Shown here: one piece after another, positions 29,501 to 37,652 of the stretch
Layout of the letters: each line of letters opens with the position of its first letter
Numbering within the stretch: position 1 is the first letter of the stretch
DNA from: Bacteroidales bacterium
Lineage (GTDB): Bacteria > Bacteroidota > Bacteroidia > Bacteroidales > UBA10428
Assembly (NCBI GenBank): GCA_016929525.1
Contig: JAFGIP010000051.1
Location: 1 to 62,161, forward strand
DNA: 62,161 bases
Direction: 5' to 3'
Notes under the pieces: model-generated
The model's database searches: none
The model's input: only the letters and a program-made list of their open reading frames with translations
Told to the model about the DNA's origin: nothing
Position numbers and translations under genes: made by a program

Positions 29501-29742
29501 AGGATGAAGGGATACAACTCGATAAGGGCGATCTCATCTATATGTTCTCCGATGGCTACCCCGACCAGTTTGGTGGGCCTATTGGAAAGAAATTCAAAAT
29601 GGTACGCCTGAAAAACCTTCTCAAAGATATTTATCAGAAACCTATGGAGGAACAGTACGAATATGTTAAAAGTACATTCAACTTATGGAAGGAAGATTTT
29701 GAACAGGTCGACGATGTGCTGTTTATGGGGATAAAGATCTGA
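26554..29742 (+). CDS. Two-component-type propeller/Y_Y_Y receptor with SpoIIE phosphatase output
   Basis: The 1062-aa membrane protein has an N-terminal signal region (about 15-36), Reg_prop beta-propeller repeats (IWIGTGEGLCRYDG, LWIATYTSGLLKC, LWIGTYGGGV, LWAGTSSNGIYIL, IWVSTNGQGVFLL) to about residue 690, a Y_Y_Y domain (YQYKLEGYDLGWSQ, about 680-745), one membrane helix (about 752-772), a coiled coil (about 775-815) and a SpoIIE/PP2C domain with CADSTGHGVPGAFMSMIG (about 867-885) and YMFSDGYPDQFGG. The architecture is that of hybrid two-component receptors except that a Ser/Thr phosphatase replaces the kinase. It presumably links an extracytoplasmic signal to a phosphoprotein such as an anti-sigma antagonist. 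A start at the second Met is possible. Confidence 0.9.
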   Translation: MKSIKSPDPLKYSMATGFSTLLCFILLLISTDSFSQNSHFRNFSSTEGLCHPFVYGVSQDKNGFIWIGTGEGLCRYDGIDFTPGSNLDSLPVDVVNVSYADSLDNLWFGFNNGMVCSYGGNYFIKHAFKKDISTSVTGIAQDIVGNVIIATQNMGTFKLNEQEELVPTVPSFKDKLISTIHSAGNKLLIGTHTGLLLYDLNNENDTLPREIEELSYITVQVISDAYSNNSYWVGTEDAGLFLVQLFKDSVDVKNVGDEEGLGYENVQDVMFDSDSNLWIATYTSGLLKCRMSESEPWEIEKIEKYNTKTGFSSNFVKSVFEDREGNLWIGTYGGGVTLQTNLAFDFKNYEEYGISRNIVSLALNKNLLWLGGENNILQFDKLNNKYYLYTTGNGLPQDLITSLYYRDGNLWAGTSSNGIYILKEGSKKFTRFFSSSSSISNSINYITGDADNIYVATKDGIYIINKDSNQQIHYNTINGLPHNDIEHLFLDSENRLFFATRTNGIYEINVRGEVEEYFTVGKYELDFNSIAQDKKGNIWVSTNGQGVFLLLADSVMNITVRDGLKSNYCYSLVAADSLYIWVGHRLGLSRININNLSVTVFDSDNGITGDCNLNAAKLATNKVLYFGTTDGLVTYDIREGLAKKVDPKTNIVRILISDKEYDPNKPIVLPYGAYKLQIDYIGLNYADPEAVTYQYKLEGYDLGWSQKTNSRSVIYPRIEDGNYTFLLKSFGTEGDTLQTPIDLKIRIKLPVWKTWWFISMSVIILVLIVIVIIKYRERRQKQLQEYLEQRLDERTREVVEQKEEIEIKNRDITDSINYAQRIQTSILPPIKRLQKNFSGSFIFYQPRDIVSGDFYWFDRINNNKFVIVCADSTGHGVPGAFMSMIGTTLIKDISMRDGVNAPSDMLRELDHELRSTLNQNIEAEQSNDGMDIIVCEIDVKTNYLRYASAMRPMIVYKGGEQIYIKGSRSSVGGHYDKEDKNFKDEGIQLDKGDLIYMFSDGYPDQFGGPIGKKFKMVRLKNLLKDIYQKPMEEQYEYVKSTFNLWKEDFEQVDDVLFMGIKI

Positions 29743-29755
29743 TTTTACCAGTTAA

Positions 29756-30589
29756 TTACTTGTACACCCCTATTTTTAACATGCTTATTTCTTTGTCGCT
29801 GAGGTATCTCCACTTGCCACGAGTCAACCCTTTTTTGGTCAGTCCGGCAAAATAAACCCTGTCGAGCTTCCTGATCTCATAACCCAGGTGCTCAAAAATT
29901 CTCCTGACAATTTTGTTGCGGCCTGAATGCAACTCAATGCCTATTTGCTTTTTGTCTGAAAGGTCAACGTAATTTATTGCATCGGCTTTGATAAATCCGT
30001 CTTCAAGGTCGAAACCTTCAAGAATTTGTTTCATATGATCGCCCCTGAGGCTTTTATTCAGTGTAACATTATAGATCTTCATTTTATTATAACCCGGGTG
30101 AGTAAGTCTGTCAGTAAGCTCACCATCGTTGGTCAGTAAAAGCACACCGGTAGTATTACGATCTAATCTCCCGACAGGGAAAATCCGTTGTTTGCCTGCG
30201 TTTCTTACAAGATCTAACACAGTCTTTTTAGCAAAAGGATCTTTGGTGGTGGTTACATAATCCTTTGGTTTATTCAACAGCACATATACCGGTTTTTCCG
30301 TTTTAAGCTTTTCACCATTATATCGTACATCGTCGGAAGAGAATACCCTGGTTCCGAATTCTGAAATTGTTTTTCCGTTAACAGTAATAAGCCCGGCTTT
30401 TATGAATTCGTCTGCCTCACGTCGTGAACATAATCCGGTTGATGCCAGATAACGGTTTAGCCGGATTCCTTCTTCCCTGTCCACCGACCTCTTATTGTTT
30501 TTGTCAGTTGAGGTACTTCTTTCTTTATATGCCGATCTGTGATCTTTACTGCCAGATATGCTTTTTCTTACAGGTCTCTTTCCTTTCAT
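29756..30589 (-). CDS. rRNA pseudouridine synthase, RluB/RsuA family
   Basis: The 277-aa protein has a basic low-complexity N-terminus (about 1-40), an S4 RNA-binding domain (IRLNRYLASTGLCSRREADEFIKAGLITVNG, about 42-90) and a PseudoU_synth_2 domain with PVGRLDRNTTGVLLLTNDGE (catalytic Asp143). Bacterial RluB/RsuA/RluE enzymes isomerise specific uridines in rRNA. The basic extension is common in Bacteroidota members. The gene is divergent from glmM with overlapping promoter elements. Confidence 0.92.
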   Translation of the reverse strand: MKGKRPVRKSISGSKDHRSAYKERSTSTDKNNKRSVDREEGIRLNRYLASTGLCSRREADEFIKAGLITVNGKTISEFGTRVFSSDDVRYNGEKLKTEKPVYVLLNKPKDYVTTTKDPFAKKTVLDLVRNAGKQRIFPVGRLDRNTTGVLLLTNDGELTDRLTHPGYNKMKIYNVTLNKSLRGDHMKQILEGFDLEDGFIKADAINYVDLSDKKQIGIELHSGRNKIVRRIFEHLGYEIRKLDRVYFAGLTKKGLTRGKWRYLSDKEISMLKIGVYK

Positions 30590-30599
30590 CTAAATCTAT

Positions 30600-30607
30600 T
30601 ACTTTTG
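30600..30607 (+). promoter_or_regulatory. -7 element for glmM
   Basis: TACTTTTG matches TAnnTTTG and lies 42 nt upstream of the glmM start at 30650. It is 6 nt from an oppositely oriented -7 element. Confidence 0.45.
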
Positions 30608-30613
30608 TAGTGG

Positions 30614-30621
30614 CAAAATTA
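30614..30621 (-). promoter_or_regulatory. -7 element for the RluB/RsuA-type gene
   Basis: Read leftward this is TAATTTTG, a TAnnTTTG match 24 nt upstream of the start at 30589. The two divergent -7 boxes are so placed that each transcript would begin at or inside the other promoter. Confidence 0.45.
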
Positions 30622-30649
30622 CATATTATATTTTTCGAATAAGATAATA

Positions 30650-32038
30650 ATGACACTAATCAAATCAATATCTGGAATAAGAGGTACCATAGGCGGAACA
30701 GAGAATGATAACTTAACACCACCGGACATTGTAAAATTCACTGCAGCATATGCTCAATGGTTAATTGAAAGAAACAGAAATATTAAATGTGCGGTGGTTC
30801 TCGGTCGCGATGCCCGGGTATCGGGTGATATGGTCAGGAATTTGGTTGCCGGGACTTTACAGGGAATGGGTGTTGATGTAACTGATATTGGTCTTGCGAC
30901 TACCCCTACTGTTGAAATAGCTGTAGCTGAGCTTAGTGCGAACGGCGGAATCATTTTAACAGCGAGTCATAATCCCGCACAGTGGAATGCATTAAAATTA
31001 TTGAATGAGAAAGGTGAATTCATTAGTGCTGATGATGGATCAAGATTGCTGGAAATAATTCAATCAGGATCCATCAGCTTTGCAGACTTTAATAAACTTG
31101 GAAAACTCACCACTGATTCCACAATGGCTGATAAACATATACAGGCTGTTCTTGACTTGCCTTATACAGATACATCGGCTATCAGGCAGGCAGGATTTAA
31201 AGTTGCCATAGACTGTGTGAATTCAGTAGGAGGTTTAGTTGTTCCTGAATTATTAAAGAAATTAGGGGTTGAGGAAGTTATTGAGCTTTATTGTGAACCG
31301 AATGGTCTGTTTCAGCATAATCCTGAACCATTACCGGAGAACCTGACTGAAATCTCCGGGGTAATAAAAAGGAAAGGTGCAGACCTTGGTTTTGTTGTCG
31401 ATCCCGATGTTGACCGCCTGGCTGTTATTAACGAAGACGGATCGATGTTTGGCGAAGAATATACACTGGTGGCAGTTGCCGATTATGTGCTTGGAGTGAA
31501 AGGTGGCGGAAATACTGTTTCAAATCTATCATCAACACAGGCGTTGAAAGATATTACCACTCAAAAAGGAGGGAAATATGATGCTTCAGCTGTGGGTGAA
31601 GTTAATGTAGTTGAGAAGATGAAAGAAATTAATGCCGTAATCGGAGGTGAAGGTAATGGCGGTATTATACTACCGGATTTGCATTATGGAAGAGATGCTC
31701 TTGTTGGAATTGCATTGTTCTTAACACATTTGGCTAAGAGTAAGATGAAGTGCTCTGAGCTTCGTGCTAAGTACCCTGCTTATGTAATTTCGAAGAATAA
31801 GATTGAATTAAGTCCTTCAACCAATGTAGATCTTATATTAAAGAAGCTAAAAGAAAAATTCTCATCTCAAAACATTATTGATATCGATGGAGTGAAGATA
31901 CATTTTGAAGGTGAATGGGTACATCTGCGAAAATCGAATACCGAGCCAATAATCAGGATATATGCTGAAAGCAAAAATAAAGCCGGTGCTGATAAACTGG
32001 CAGCCGCAATAATAAGCGAGATCGAATCGTTAAGATAA
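30650..32038 (+). CDS. glmM: Phosphoglucosamine mutase
   Basis: The 462-aa alpha-D-phosphohexomutase has SISGIRGTIGG, the phosphoserine loop LTASHNPAQWNALK (Ser106), the metal-binding DPDVDR (251-256), GEGNGGIILPD and the C-terminal phosphate loop RKSNTEPIIRIYAES. It probably converts glucosamine-6-phosphate to glucosamine-1-phosphate for UDP-GlcNAc synthesis. Phosphomannomutase activity cannot be excluded from sequence alone. Confidence 0.92.
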   Translation: MTLIKSISGIRGTIGGTENDNLTPPDIVKFTAAYAQWLIERNRNIKCAVVLGRDARVSGDMVRNLVAGTLQGMGVDVTDIGLATTPTVEIAVAELSANGGIILTASHNPAQWNALKLLNEKGEFISADDGSRLLEIIQSGSISFADFNKLGKLTTDSTMADKHIQAVLDLPYTDTSAIRQAGFKVAIDCVNSVGGLVVPELLKKLGVEEVIELYCEPNGLFQHNPEPLPENLTEISGVIKRKGADLGFVVDPDVDRLAVINEDGSMFGEEYTLVAVADYVLGVKGGGNTVSNLSSTQALKDITTQKGGKYDASAVGEVNVVEKMKEINAVIGGEGNGGIILPDLHYGRDALVGIALFLTHLAKSKMKCSELRAKYPAYVISKNKIELSPSTNVDLILKKLKEKFSSQNIIDIDGVKIHFEGEWVHLRKSNTEPIIRIYAESKNKAGADKLAAAIISEIESLR

Positions 32039-32150
32039 TTTTCATGAAACCTGCCACGGGCTGAACAGGCAAAATTAATTGTGATAAAATATTGATTATT
32101 CTTAATTTATGAATGTTTTACCCTCAAATTTTTTCTATAGAAAATTTAGT

Positions 32151-32158
32151 TATATTTG
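32151..32158 (+). promoter_or_regulatory. -7 element for secDF
   Basis: TATATTTG, a consensus TAnnTTTG box, lies 57 nt upstream of the secDF start. The upstream -33 region is T-rich without a clear TTTG. Confidence 0.45.
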
Positions 32159-32214
32159 CGCCACTGCTAAAAAAGGCATATTTACACATTAAACCACATA
32201 AAAACTAGTTAAAA

Positions 32215-35200
32215 ATGCGGAATAAAGGAGCCATCTTGACTTTGGCTATAGCGTTGACACTTGTTTGTCTTTATCAGCTCTCTTTTACCTGGGTTGCTGT
32301 CGGCATCAGAAAAGATGCAGGCGAATTTGCAAAGGGTAATCAGGAAAAAGAAGAAAAGTATCTCGATAGCATCTTAAATGAGGATGTTTACAATATTCTT
32401 ATTAATGAATTTACATTCAGAGAAGTTCAGGAACGTGAAATAAATTTTGGTCTTGACCTGAAGGGCGGGATGAATGTTATTCTTGAGATTTCGACGGTAG
32501 ATGTTATTCGTTCACTGGCAAATTATAGTACCGATTCAACATTTAACAGTGCCATTGCTTTAGCAAAAAAGAAGCAAAAGGAAACGTCAAATAAAGATTT
32601 CATTGCACTTTTTGGAGAATCTTTCAATGAAATAGATCCGGATGCAAGATTAGCAGCTATTTTCACCACACAGGAATTAAGAGACAGAATAAATTACGAC
32701 ACACCAAATGAAGAGGTCCTTAAAGTTATCAGAGATGAAGCTGAGGGGGCAATAGACAATGCATTTAATATTATACGCACCCGTATAGACCAGTTTGGTG
32801 TTACACAACCTCAAATTCAGCAGCTGGAAACAAAAGACCGGATACTCGTAGATCTTCCGGGCGTTAAAAACAGGGAGAGAGTGCGTAAGCTGCTGCAGGG
32901 TACAGCAAATCTCGAGTTTTGGGAGACATATGAAAATGCGGAATTAATAAGAAATTTATATACAGCTGATGAGGTTGTAAGAGAATATCTGGAAACTCAA
33001 AAAGAGTTGAAAAAGGAGGAAGCAGAAGAAAGTGTTAGTGCTATAGAAGCAGTTCCTAAAGAGGACGCAACTGAAAAAGAACCTGTTTCTGAATTGCTTT
33101 CTGAAGATCTGGCAGAAGAAGAGGATGACGGTGAGCAGACCTTGTTAGAACAAATTCAGAGCGACACAGTTACAAGTGATTCATTGACACCTGCAGGAAT
33201 TGAAAATGCCTATCCGTTATTAAGTATTCTGAATCCAATGCAGGATCCTCAGAACAGGCAACCTTATCCTGGGGCTGTTTTAGGAACTGCTCATTTTAAA
33301 GATACAACCAAGATCAATTTTTATCTGAAGATTGCTAAAGAGAAAAATATTTTTCCCAGAGAGGCAAGATTTTATTGGTCGGCACTCCCGATAATGGATG
33401 AGAATAACAGACCAACAGACAGGTTCAGATTATATGCGATAAAGGTAAAGAGCCGTGACGGCCAGCCACCTTTGGACGGAGATGTTATTGTATCAGCAAG
33501 AATAGACTATGATCCCGCAACGGGAGAACCGATGGTACTTATGGGAATGGATAGTGAAGGAACAACAAAATGGGCTCATATCACCAAGGAAAACATTGGC
33601 AAAGTAATATGCGTTGTCATGGACCAGCGGGTTTATTCCGGTCCGGTTGTTAACCAGGAAATTACAGGAGGTAATTCACAGATAACAGGATCGTTTACTG
33701 TTGCTGAAGCTCAGGATTTGGCAAACTTGCTCAAATCGGGTAAACTTCCCGCACCTGCAACAATTATCCAGGAGAATGTTGTTGGACCTTCGTTGGGTCA
33801 TAAGGCGATTAACGATGGTTTTAAATCATTTATTATAGCCTTTATCATTGTTCTGTTCTATATGATCTTTTACTACAGTCGCAGAGCAGGATTAGTCGCA
33901 GATATTGCACTGGTTGCAAACATGTTTTTTATTGCAGGGGTACTGGCATCACTTACAGCATCCTTAACATTACCCGGTATTGCCGGTATTGTTCTTACAA
34001 TTGGTATGTCGGTAGATGCTAATGTGCTGATTTATGAGCGTATTCGTGAAGAACTGGAAGCGGGCAAAGGAGTTCGGATGGCTATATCCGATGGATATAA
34101 AAATGCCTATTCTGCAATTATTGATGCTAACCTTACTACCCTTATTACCGCAATTATCCTGTTCTTATTCGGAACAGGACCTATTAAAGGTTTCGCAACA
34201 ACCCTTTGGATTGGTATCTGTACCTCACTGTTTAGTGCAATTTTTGTGACACGTTTAATTTTTGAATCATTTCTAAAGCGAAATAAAGAAATTACTTTTT
34301 CAACCGTTCTTACAAGAAATGCCTTCAAGAAAGTAAATATTAATTTCATTGATAAAAGAAAAATTGCATACATAATTTCAATAGCTGTTGTAGTAGTAGG
34401 TATCGGATCATTAATTGTCAGGGGTCTTGATCCGGGAGTGGATTTTACCGGTGGCAGAAATTACATTATAAAGTTTAAGGAACCAGTTCCTACTTATGAT
34501 ATAACAGATGCGCTTACCGAAAAATTCGGACAAACACCTAAAGTGATCATATTTGGTGAGGAAGAACAGGTACGTATTACTACCCGCTATAAAATCGATG
34601 AAGAAGGGAGCGAGGTTGATGATGAAATACAACGGCTCATTTTTGAGGCAGTTCAGCCGTTAATTAATGAAGATATTGACTACAATACATTCTATGACCA
34701 GTACTGGCAGAGTAATCAGAAAGTGGGGCCGACAATTGCCGATGATATAAAACGGCAGGCAGGATTCGCTATATTCTTGGCTCTGGTATTTATGTTTTTA
34801 TATATACTTCTGCGTTTCCGTAACTGGCAATATGGTTTGGGAGCTGTGGCAGCTTTGATTCACGACGTGTTGATCGTGTTAGGGGTGTTCTCTCTGCTTT
34901 ATGGATTGATGCCTTTCTCACTTGAGATTGATCAGTCATTTGTGGCAGCCATTCTTACGGTAGTTGGTTATTCAATAAACGATACGGTGGTTATATTCGA
35001 CCGTATAAGGGAATATATTCATTTATACCCGAAACGGGACAGGAAGGAAATAATGAACATGGCTTTGAATAGTACTTTGAGCCGTACATTCAGTACATCT
35101 TTCAGTACGTTTATTGTGTTACTTGCCATATTTGTTTTTGGCGGTGAGGTGATCAGAGGATTTGTTTTTGCATTACTTATTGGTGTAGTCGTTGGTACAT

Positions 35201-35289
35201 ATTCTTCACTGTTCGTGGCAACGCCGGTTGTGTTTGATTCAACAAAAAAATCAGAAGAAAAAGTTAATAAAGGACTTAAAAGAAAGTAA
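32215..35289 (+). CDS. secDF: SecDF fusion protein translocase subunit
   Basis: The 1024-aa protein joins SecD (about 1-685) and SecF (about 700-1015), as is usual in Bacteroidota. SecD shows FGLDLKGGMNVILE, the periplasmic region, and the membrane block with TLPGIAGIVLTIGMSVDANVLIYERIREE. SecF shows DPGVDFTGGRNYIIKF and the TVVGYSINDTVVIFDRIRE motif. About 12 membrane helices are visible. It uses the proton gradient to pull preproteins after SecA-driven translocation. An acidic low-complexity insert (about residues 260-325, rich in Glu, Asp, Ser) lies in the SecD periplasmic part. Confidence 0.97.
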   Translation: MRNKGAILTLAIALTLVCLYQLSFTWVAVGIRKDAGEFAKGNQEKEEKYLDSILNEDVYNILINEFTFREVQEREINFGLDLKGGMNVILEISTVDVIRSLANYSTDSTFNSAIALAKKKQKETSNKDFIALFGESFNEIDPDARLAAIFTTQELRDRINYDTPNEEVLKVIRDEAEGAIDNAFNIIRTRIDQFGVTQPQIQQLETKDRILVDLPGVKNRERVRKLLQGTANLEFWETYENAELIRNLYTADEVVREYLETQKELKKEEAEESVSAIEAVPKEDATEKEPVSELLSEDLAEEEDDGEQTLLEQIQSDTVTSDSLTPAGIENAYPLLSILNPMQDPQNRQPYPGAVLGTAHFKDTTKINFYLKIAKEKNIFPREARFYWSALPIMDENNRPTDRFRLYAIKVKSRDGQPPLDGDVIVSARIDYDPATGEPMVLMGMDSEGTTKWAHITKENIGKVICVVMDQRVYSGPVVNQEITGGNSQITGSFTVAEAQDLANLLKSGKLPAPATIIQENVVGPSLGHKAINDGFKSFIIAFIIVLFYMIFYYSRRAGLVADIALVANMFFIAGVLASLTASLTLPGIAGIVLTIGMSVDANVLIYERIREELEAGKGVRMAISDGYKNAYSAIIDANLTTLITAIILFLFGTGPIKGFATTLWIGICTSLFSAIFVTRLIFESFLKRNKEITFSTVLTRNAFKKVNINFIDKRKIAYIISIAVVVVGIGSLIVRGLDPGVDFTGGRNYIIKFKEPVPTYDITDALTEKFGQTPKVIIFGEEEQVRITTRYKIDEEGSEVDDEIQRLIFEAVQPLINEDIDYNTFYDQYWQSNQKVGPTIADDIKRQAGFAIFLALVFMFLYILLRFRNWQYGLGAVAALIHDVLIVLGVFSLLYGLMPFSLEIDQSFVAAILTVVGYSINDTVVIFDRIREYIHLYPKRDRKEIMNMALNSTLSRTFSTSFSTFIVLLAIFVFGGEVIRGFVFALLIGVVVGTYSSLFVATPVVFDSTKKSEEKVNKGLKRK

Positions 35290-35310
35290 AAATTAATTAA
35301 TTCATAAATA

Positions 35311-35342
35311 AGCCTCAACTTTAATGTTGGGGCTTTTTTTTA
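35311..35342 (+). terminator. Intrinsic terminator of secDF
   Basis: AGCCTCAAC (35311-35319) pairs with GTTGGGGCT (35326-35334, one G-T pair) and is followed by eight T. It separates secDF from the tatA-type gene. Confidence 0.85.
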
Positions 35343-35368
35343 TCTTTGGTGGTTTGATAAGGATAAGT

Positions 35369-35593
35369 ATGAATATTTTATTATTTATTGGCGGACCGGA
35401 AATAATAGTTATTCTTTTATTCGTTCTTCTGCTGTTTGGGTCTAAAAGAATTCCCGAAGTAGCAAGGATGATGGGGAAAGGTATGAGAGAATTTCGCAGG
35501 GCAACTGAAGATATTAAGCGGGAGATCAATGATAATACCAAAGATGTCAAAGAGGATATAAATGATTTTAAAGACAACCTTCCTAAGAATTAA
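35369..35593 (+). CDS. tatA: Twin-arginine translocase TatA/TatE family subunit
   Basis: The 74-aa protein has one N-terminal membrane helix with GGPEIIVILLFVLLLFGSKRIPEVARMMGKGMREFRRA, the classical TatA helix-hinge-amphipathic helix pattern including FG at the hinge, followed by a charged tail. The ATG at 35369 is chosen because the in-frame ATG at 35324 lies inside the secDF terminator hairpin. TatA multimers form the pore for folded-protein export; tatC is not in the window. Confidence 0.9.
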   Translation: MNILLFIGGPEIIVILLFVLLLFGSKRIPEVARMMGKGMREFRRATEDIKREINDNTKDVKEDINDFKDNLPKN

Positions 35594-35631
35594 TATATCA
35601 TCACAGTTCCAAATGACAGACCGTTAACAGC

Positions 35632-36570
35632 ATGGAATATCTGTTACTAATTGTTGGATTTATTCTACTTCTGTATGGAGGTAAATTGCTTGTAAACGGA
35701 GGCGTTGCCCTTGCTGAAAGATACCATGTATCACCTATGGTAATTGGATTAACTGTAGTTTCATTTGGCACTTCAGCACCGGAACTGTTCGTCAGTGCAG
35801 CAGCAGCATTAAAGAACCATCCTCAGGTTGCTATCGGGAATGTGATCGGTTCAAATATTGCCAATATAGCTCTGGTTTTGGCATTAACTGCAATGATATT
35901 CCCAATTCCTGTTAAAAGAAATACAATAAAAATTGATGCTCCTTTTATGTTAATGGCCAGTGCATTACTCTGGCTGCTAATGTTAAATAATGTATTGGAA
36001 TTATGGGAGGGGATATTATTTATATTTTTACTAACATGTTATACCCTGGGATTATTTCATTTCTCCGTTAAGAATAAATATCCTGCAGATCCCGATATTC
36101 CTTCCTATAAAATGGGATTGGGTAAGATAATAATATTGTTAATCCTTGCTGATGTTGGTCTTGCATTCGGATCTGATATGCTTGTATCCAATGCCACTAT
36201 AATAGCGAAAAATTTTAATATCAGTGAAAGAGTAATTGCAATTACAGTTGTCGCATTTGGGACAAGCTTACCTGAACTTGCTACTTCTGTTATTGCAGCT
36301 TTTCGAAAAGAAATGGATATATCCGTGGGGAATATTATCGGATCAAATATATTTAACATTCTTGCAGTTCTTGGAATCGCCAGTATAATTAAACCAATTC
36401 AGATTGAGAATATGGGTTTTCTCACAGAAGATATGTATTGGATGCTGGGTATAAGTATTTTGTTATTTGTATTTATTCTGCCGTTCAGAAAAGGTTTATT
36501 AACAAGATTTAAAGGTGCTGTATTATTTGTACTTTATCTGTTCTATATTTATATGCTTTTCAAAAAATAA
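35632..36570 (+). CDS. Calcium/sodium antiporter, YrbG type
   Basis: The 312-aa CaCA-superfamily transporter has about ten membrane helices in two inverted halves. The two alpha repeats are clear: TVVSFGTSAPELFVSAAAALK with GNVIGSNIANIALVL, and TVVAFGTSLPELATSVIAAFRKE with GNIIGSNIFNILAVLG. Acidic residues in the two SxPEL motifs coordinate the transported cations. It probably exchanges Na+ or H+ for Ca2+ at the inner membrane. lolD follows after 3 nt. Confidence 0.93.
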   Translation: MEYLLLIVGFILLLYGGKLLVNGGVALAERYHVSPMVIGLTVVSFGTSAPELFVSAAAALKNHPQVAIGNVIGSNIANIALVLALTAMIFPIPVKRNTIKIDAPFMLMASALLWLLMLNNVLELWEGILFIFLLTCYTLGLFHFSVKNKYPADPDIPSYKMGLGKIIILLILADVGLAFGSDMLVSNATIIAKNFNISERVIAITVVAFGTSLPELATSVIAAFRKEMDISVGNIIGSNIFNILAVLGIASIIKPIQIENMGFLTEDMYWMLGISILLFVFILPFRKGLLTRFKGAVLFVLYLFYIYMLFKK

Positions 36571-36573
36571 GCA

Positions 36574-37233
36574 ATGATTGAAGTTAAAAGAATAAGAAAA
36601 TCATTTGGTTCACTTGAAGTGCTAAAGGGAATAGATGTCACAATTGACAGGAGTGAAATTGTAACGATCGTTGGTGCCAGCGGGGCTGGAAAAACAACAT
36701 TACTTCAGATAATAGGGACATTAATGAAAGCCGATAGTGGTGAAGTATCAATAACGGGAACAAAAATCAATTCACTTAAGGAAAAACAGCTTGCTTCGTT
36801 CAGAAATAAAGAAATTGGATTTGTTTTTCAGTTTCATCATTTACTTCCTGAATTTACCGCTTTGGAAAATGTTTGTATTCCGGCTTTTATAGCCCGAAAG
36901 TCGAGAATCCAGACTGAAAAGAAAGCAAAAGAGTTATTACAGTTACTTCGTTTATCAGAAAGAATGGATCACAAACCTTCTGAACTTTCGGGAGGTGAGC
37001 AACAACGCGTTGCAGTTGCCAGAGCATTAATAAATAATCCGACCGTTATCCTTGCTGATGAACCATCAGGAAATCTGGATACAAAGAACAAGAACGAATT
37101 ACATAACCTGTTTTTTGATCTGCGTGAAAAATTCGGACAAACATTTGTTATTGTAACCCATGATAAAGAATTAGCTGCAATGGCTGACAGAACTCTTAGT
37201 ATGAAGGACGGTTGTATCGTGAACGGTAATTAA
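36574..37233 (+). CDS. lolD: Lipoprotein-releasing ABC ATPase LolD-type
   Basis: The 219-aa ATPase has Walker A GASGAGKT (34-41), Q-loop [16 protein letters not shown], signature [15 protein letters not shown] and Walker [13 protein letters not shown]. It fits the MacB/LolD/FtsE group; the [11 protein letters not shown] segment is typical of LolD. It would power lipoprotein extraction together with a LolC/E permease such as the one at 4485-5729. It is 3 nt behind the antiporter gene, so probably cotranscribed. Confidence 0.87.
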   Translation: MIEVKRIRKSFGSLEVLKGIDVTIDRSEIVTIVGASGAGKTTLLQIIGTLMKADSGEVSITGTKINSLKEKQLASFRNKEIGFVFQFHHLLPEFTALENVCIPAFIARKSRIQTEKKAKELLQLLRLSERMDHKPSELSGGEQQRVAVARALINNPTVILADEPSGNLDTKNKNELHNLFFDLREKFGQTFVIVTHDKELAAMADRTLSMKDGCIVNGN

Positions 37234-37601
37234 ATGACACGTTTGCCGAACGGGGTGATTGCCAGTCCGGCCATTTTAACATGCTGAACTGCAAAAGGTA
37301 TCCCAATAATTGTTATGGCAAATATCAGTGCCAGTAATAGATGAGTAAGTACTATCCCGATTCCGCCCAATATTAGCCAAAGGATATTGAACAGAATATA
37401 AAGACAGCCGGATGCGTTCTCTGTTTCAACATAATTTGATCCGAACGGGGCGATTGCAAAAACTGCAAGTTTGAAACATTGTAGTCCGAAAGGAATTCCA
37501 ATGATTGTGATACAAAGTGCTAACCCACTAATCAGGTATTCAAAAAAAAGAATTATTCCTCCACCGAGAAATATCCATAGAATATTTAACAATAAGTTCA
37601 T
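37230..37601 (-). CDS. YccF domain inner-membrane protein
   Basis: The 123-aa protein contains two YccF halves: [18 protein letters not shown] with [20 protein letters not shown], and [18 protein letters not shown] with [20 protein letters not shown]. Four membrane helices are predicted. The ATG at 37601 is chosen because the open frame upstream (to 37742) lacks family similarity and overlaps the divergent gene. The stop region overlaps the lolD stop by 4 nt, tail to tail. Function is unknown. Confidence 0.88.
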   Translation of the reverse strand: MNLLLNILWIFLGGGIILFFEYLISGLALCITIIGIPFGLQCFKLAVFAIAPFGSNYVETENASGCLYILFNILWLILGGIGIVLTHLLLALIFAITIIGIPFAVQHVKMAGLAITPFGKRVI

Positions 37602-37652
37602 GGTTTGGTTTTTATTTGTGAATTGGTTATAAATGTAAAAAAAATCCTTTAT

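Noticed and set aside
35324-35368. Upstream ATG for tatA
   Set aside because: It lies inside the secDF terminator hairpin and adds residues not found in TatA proteins.
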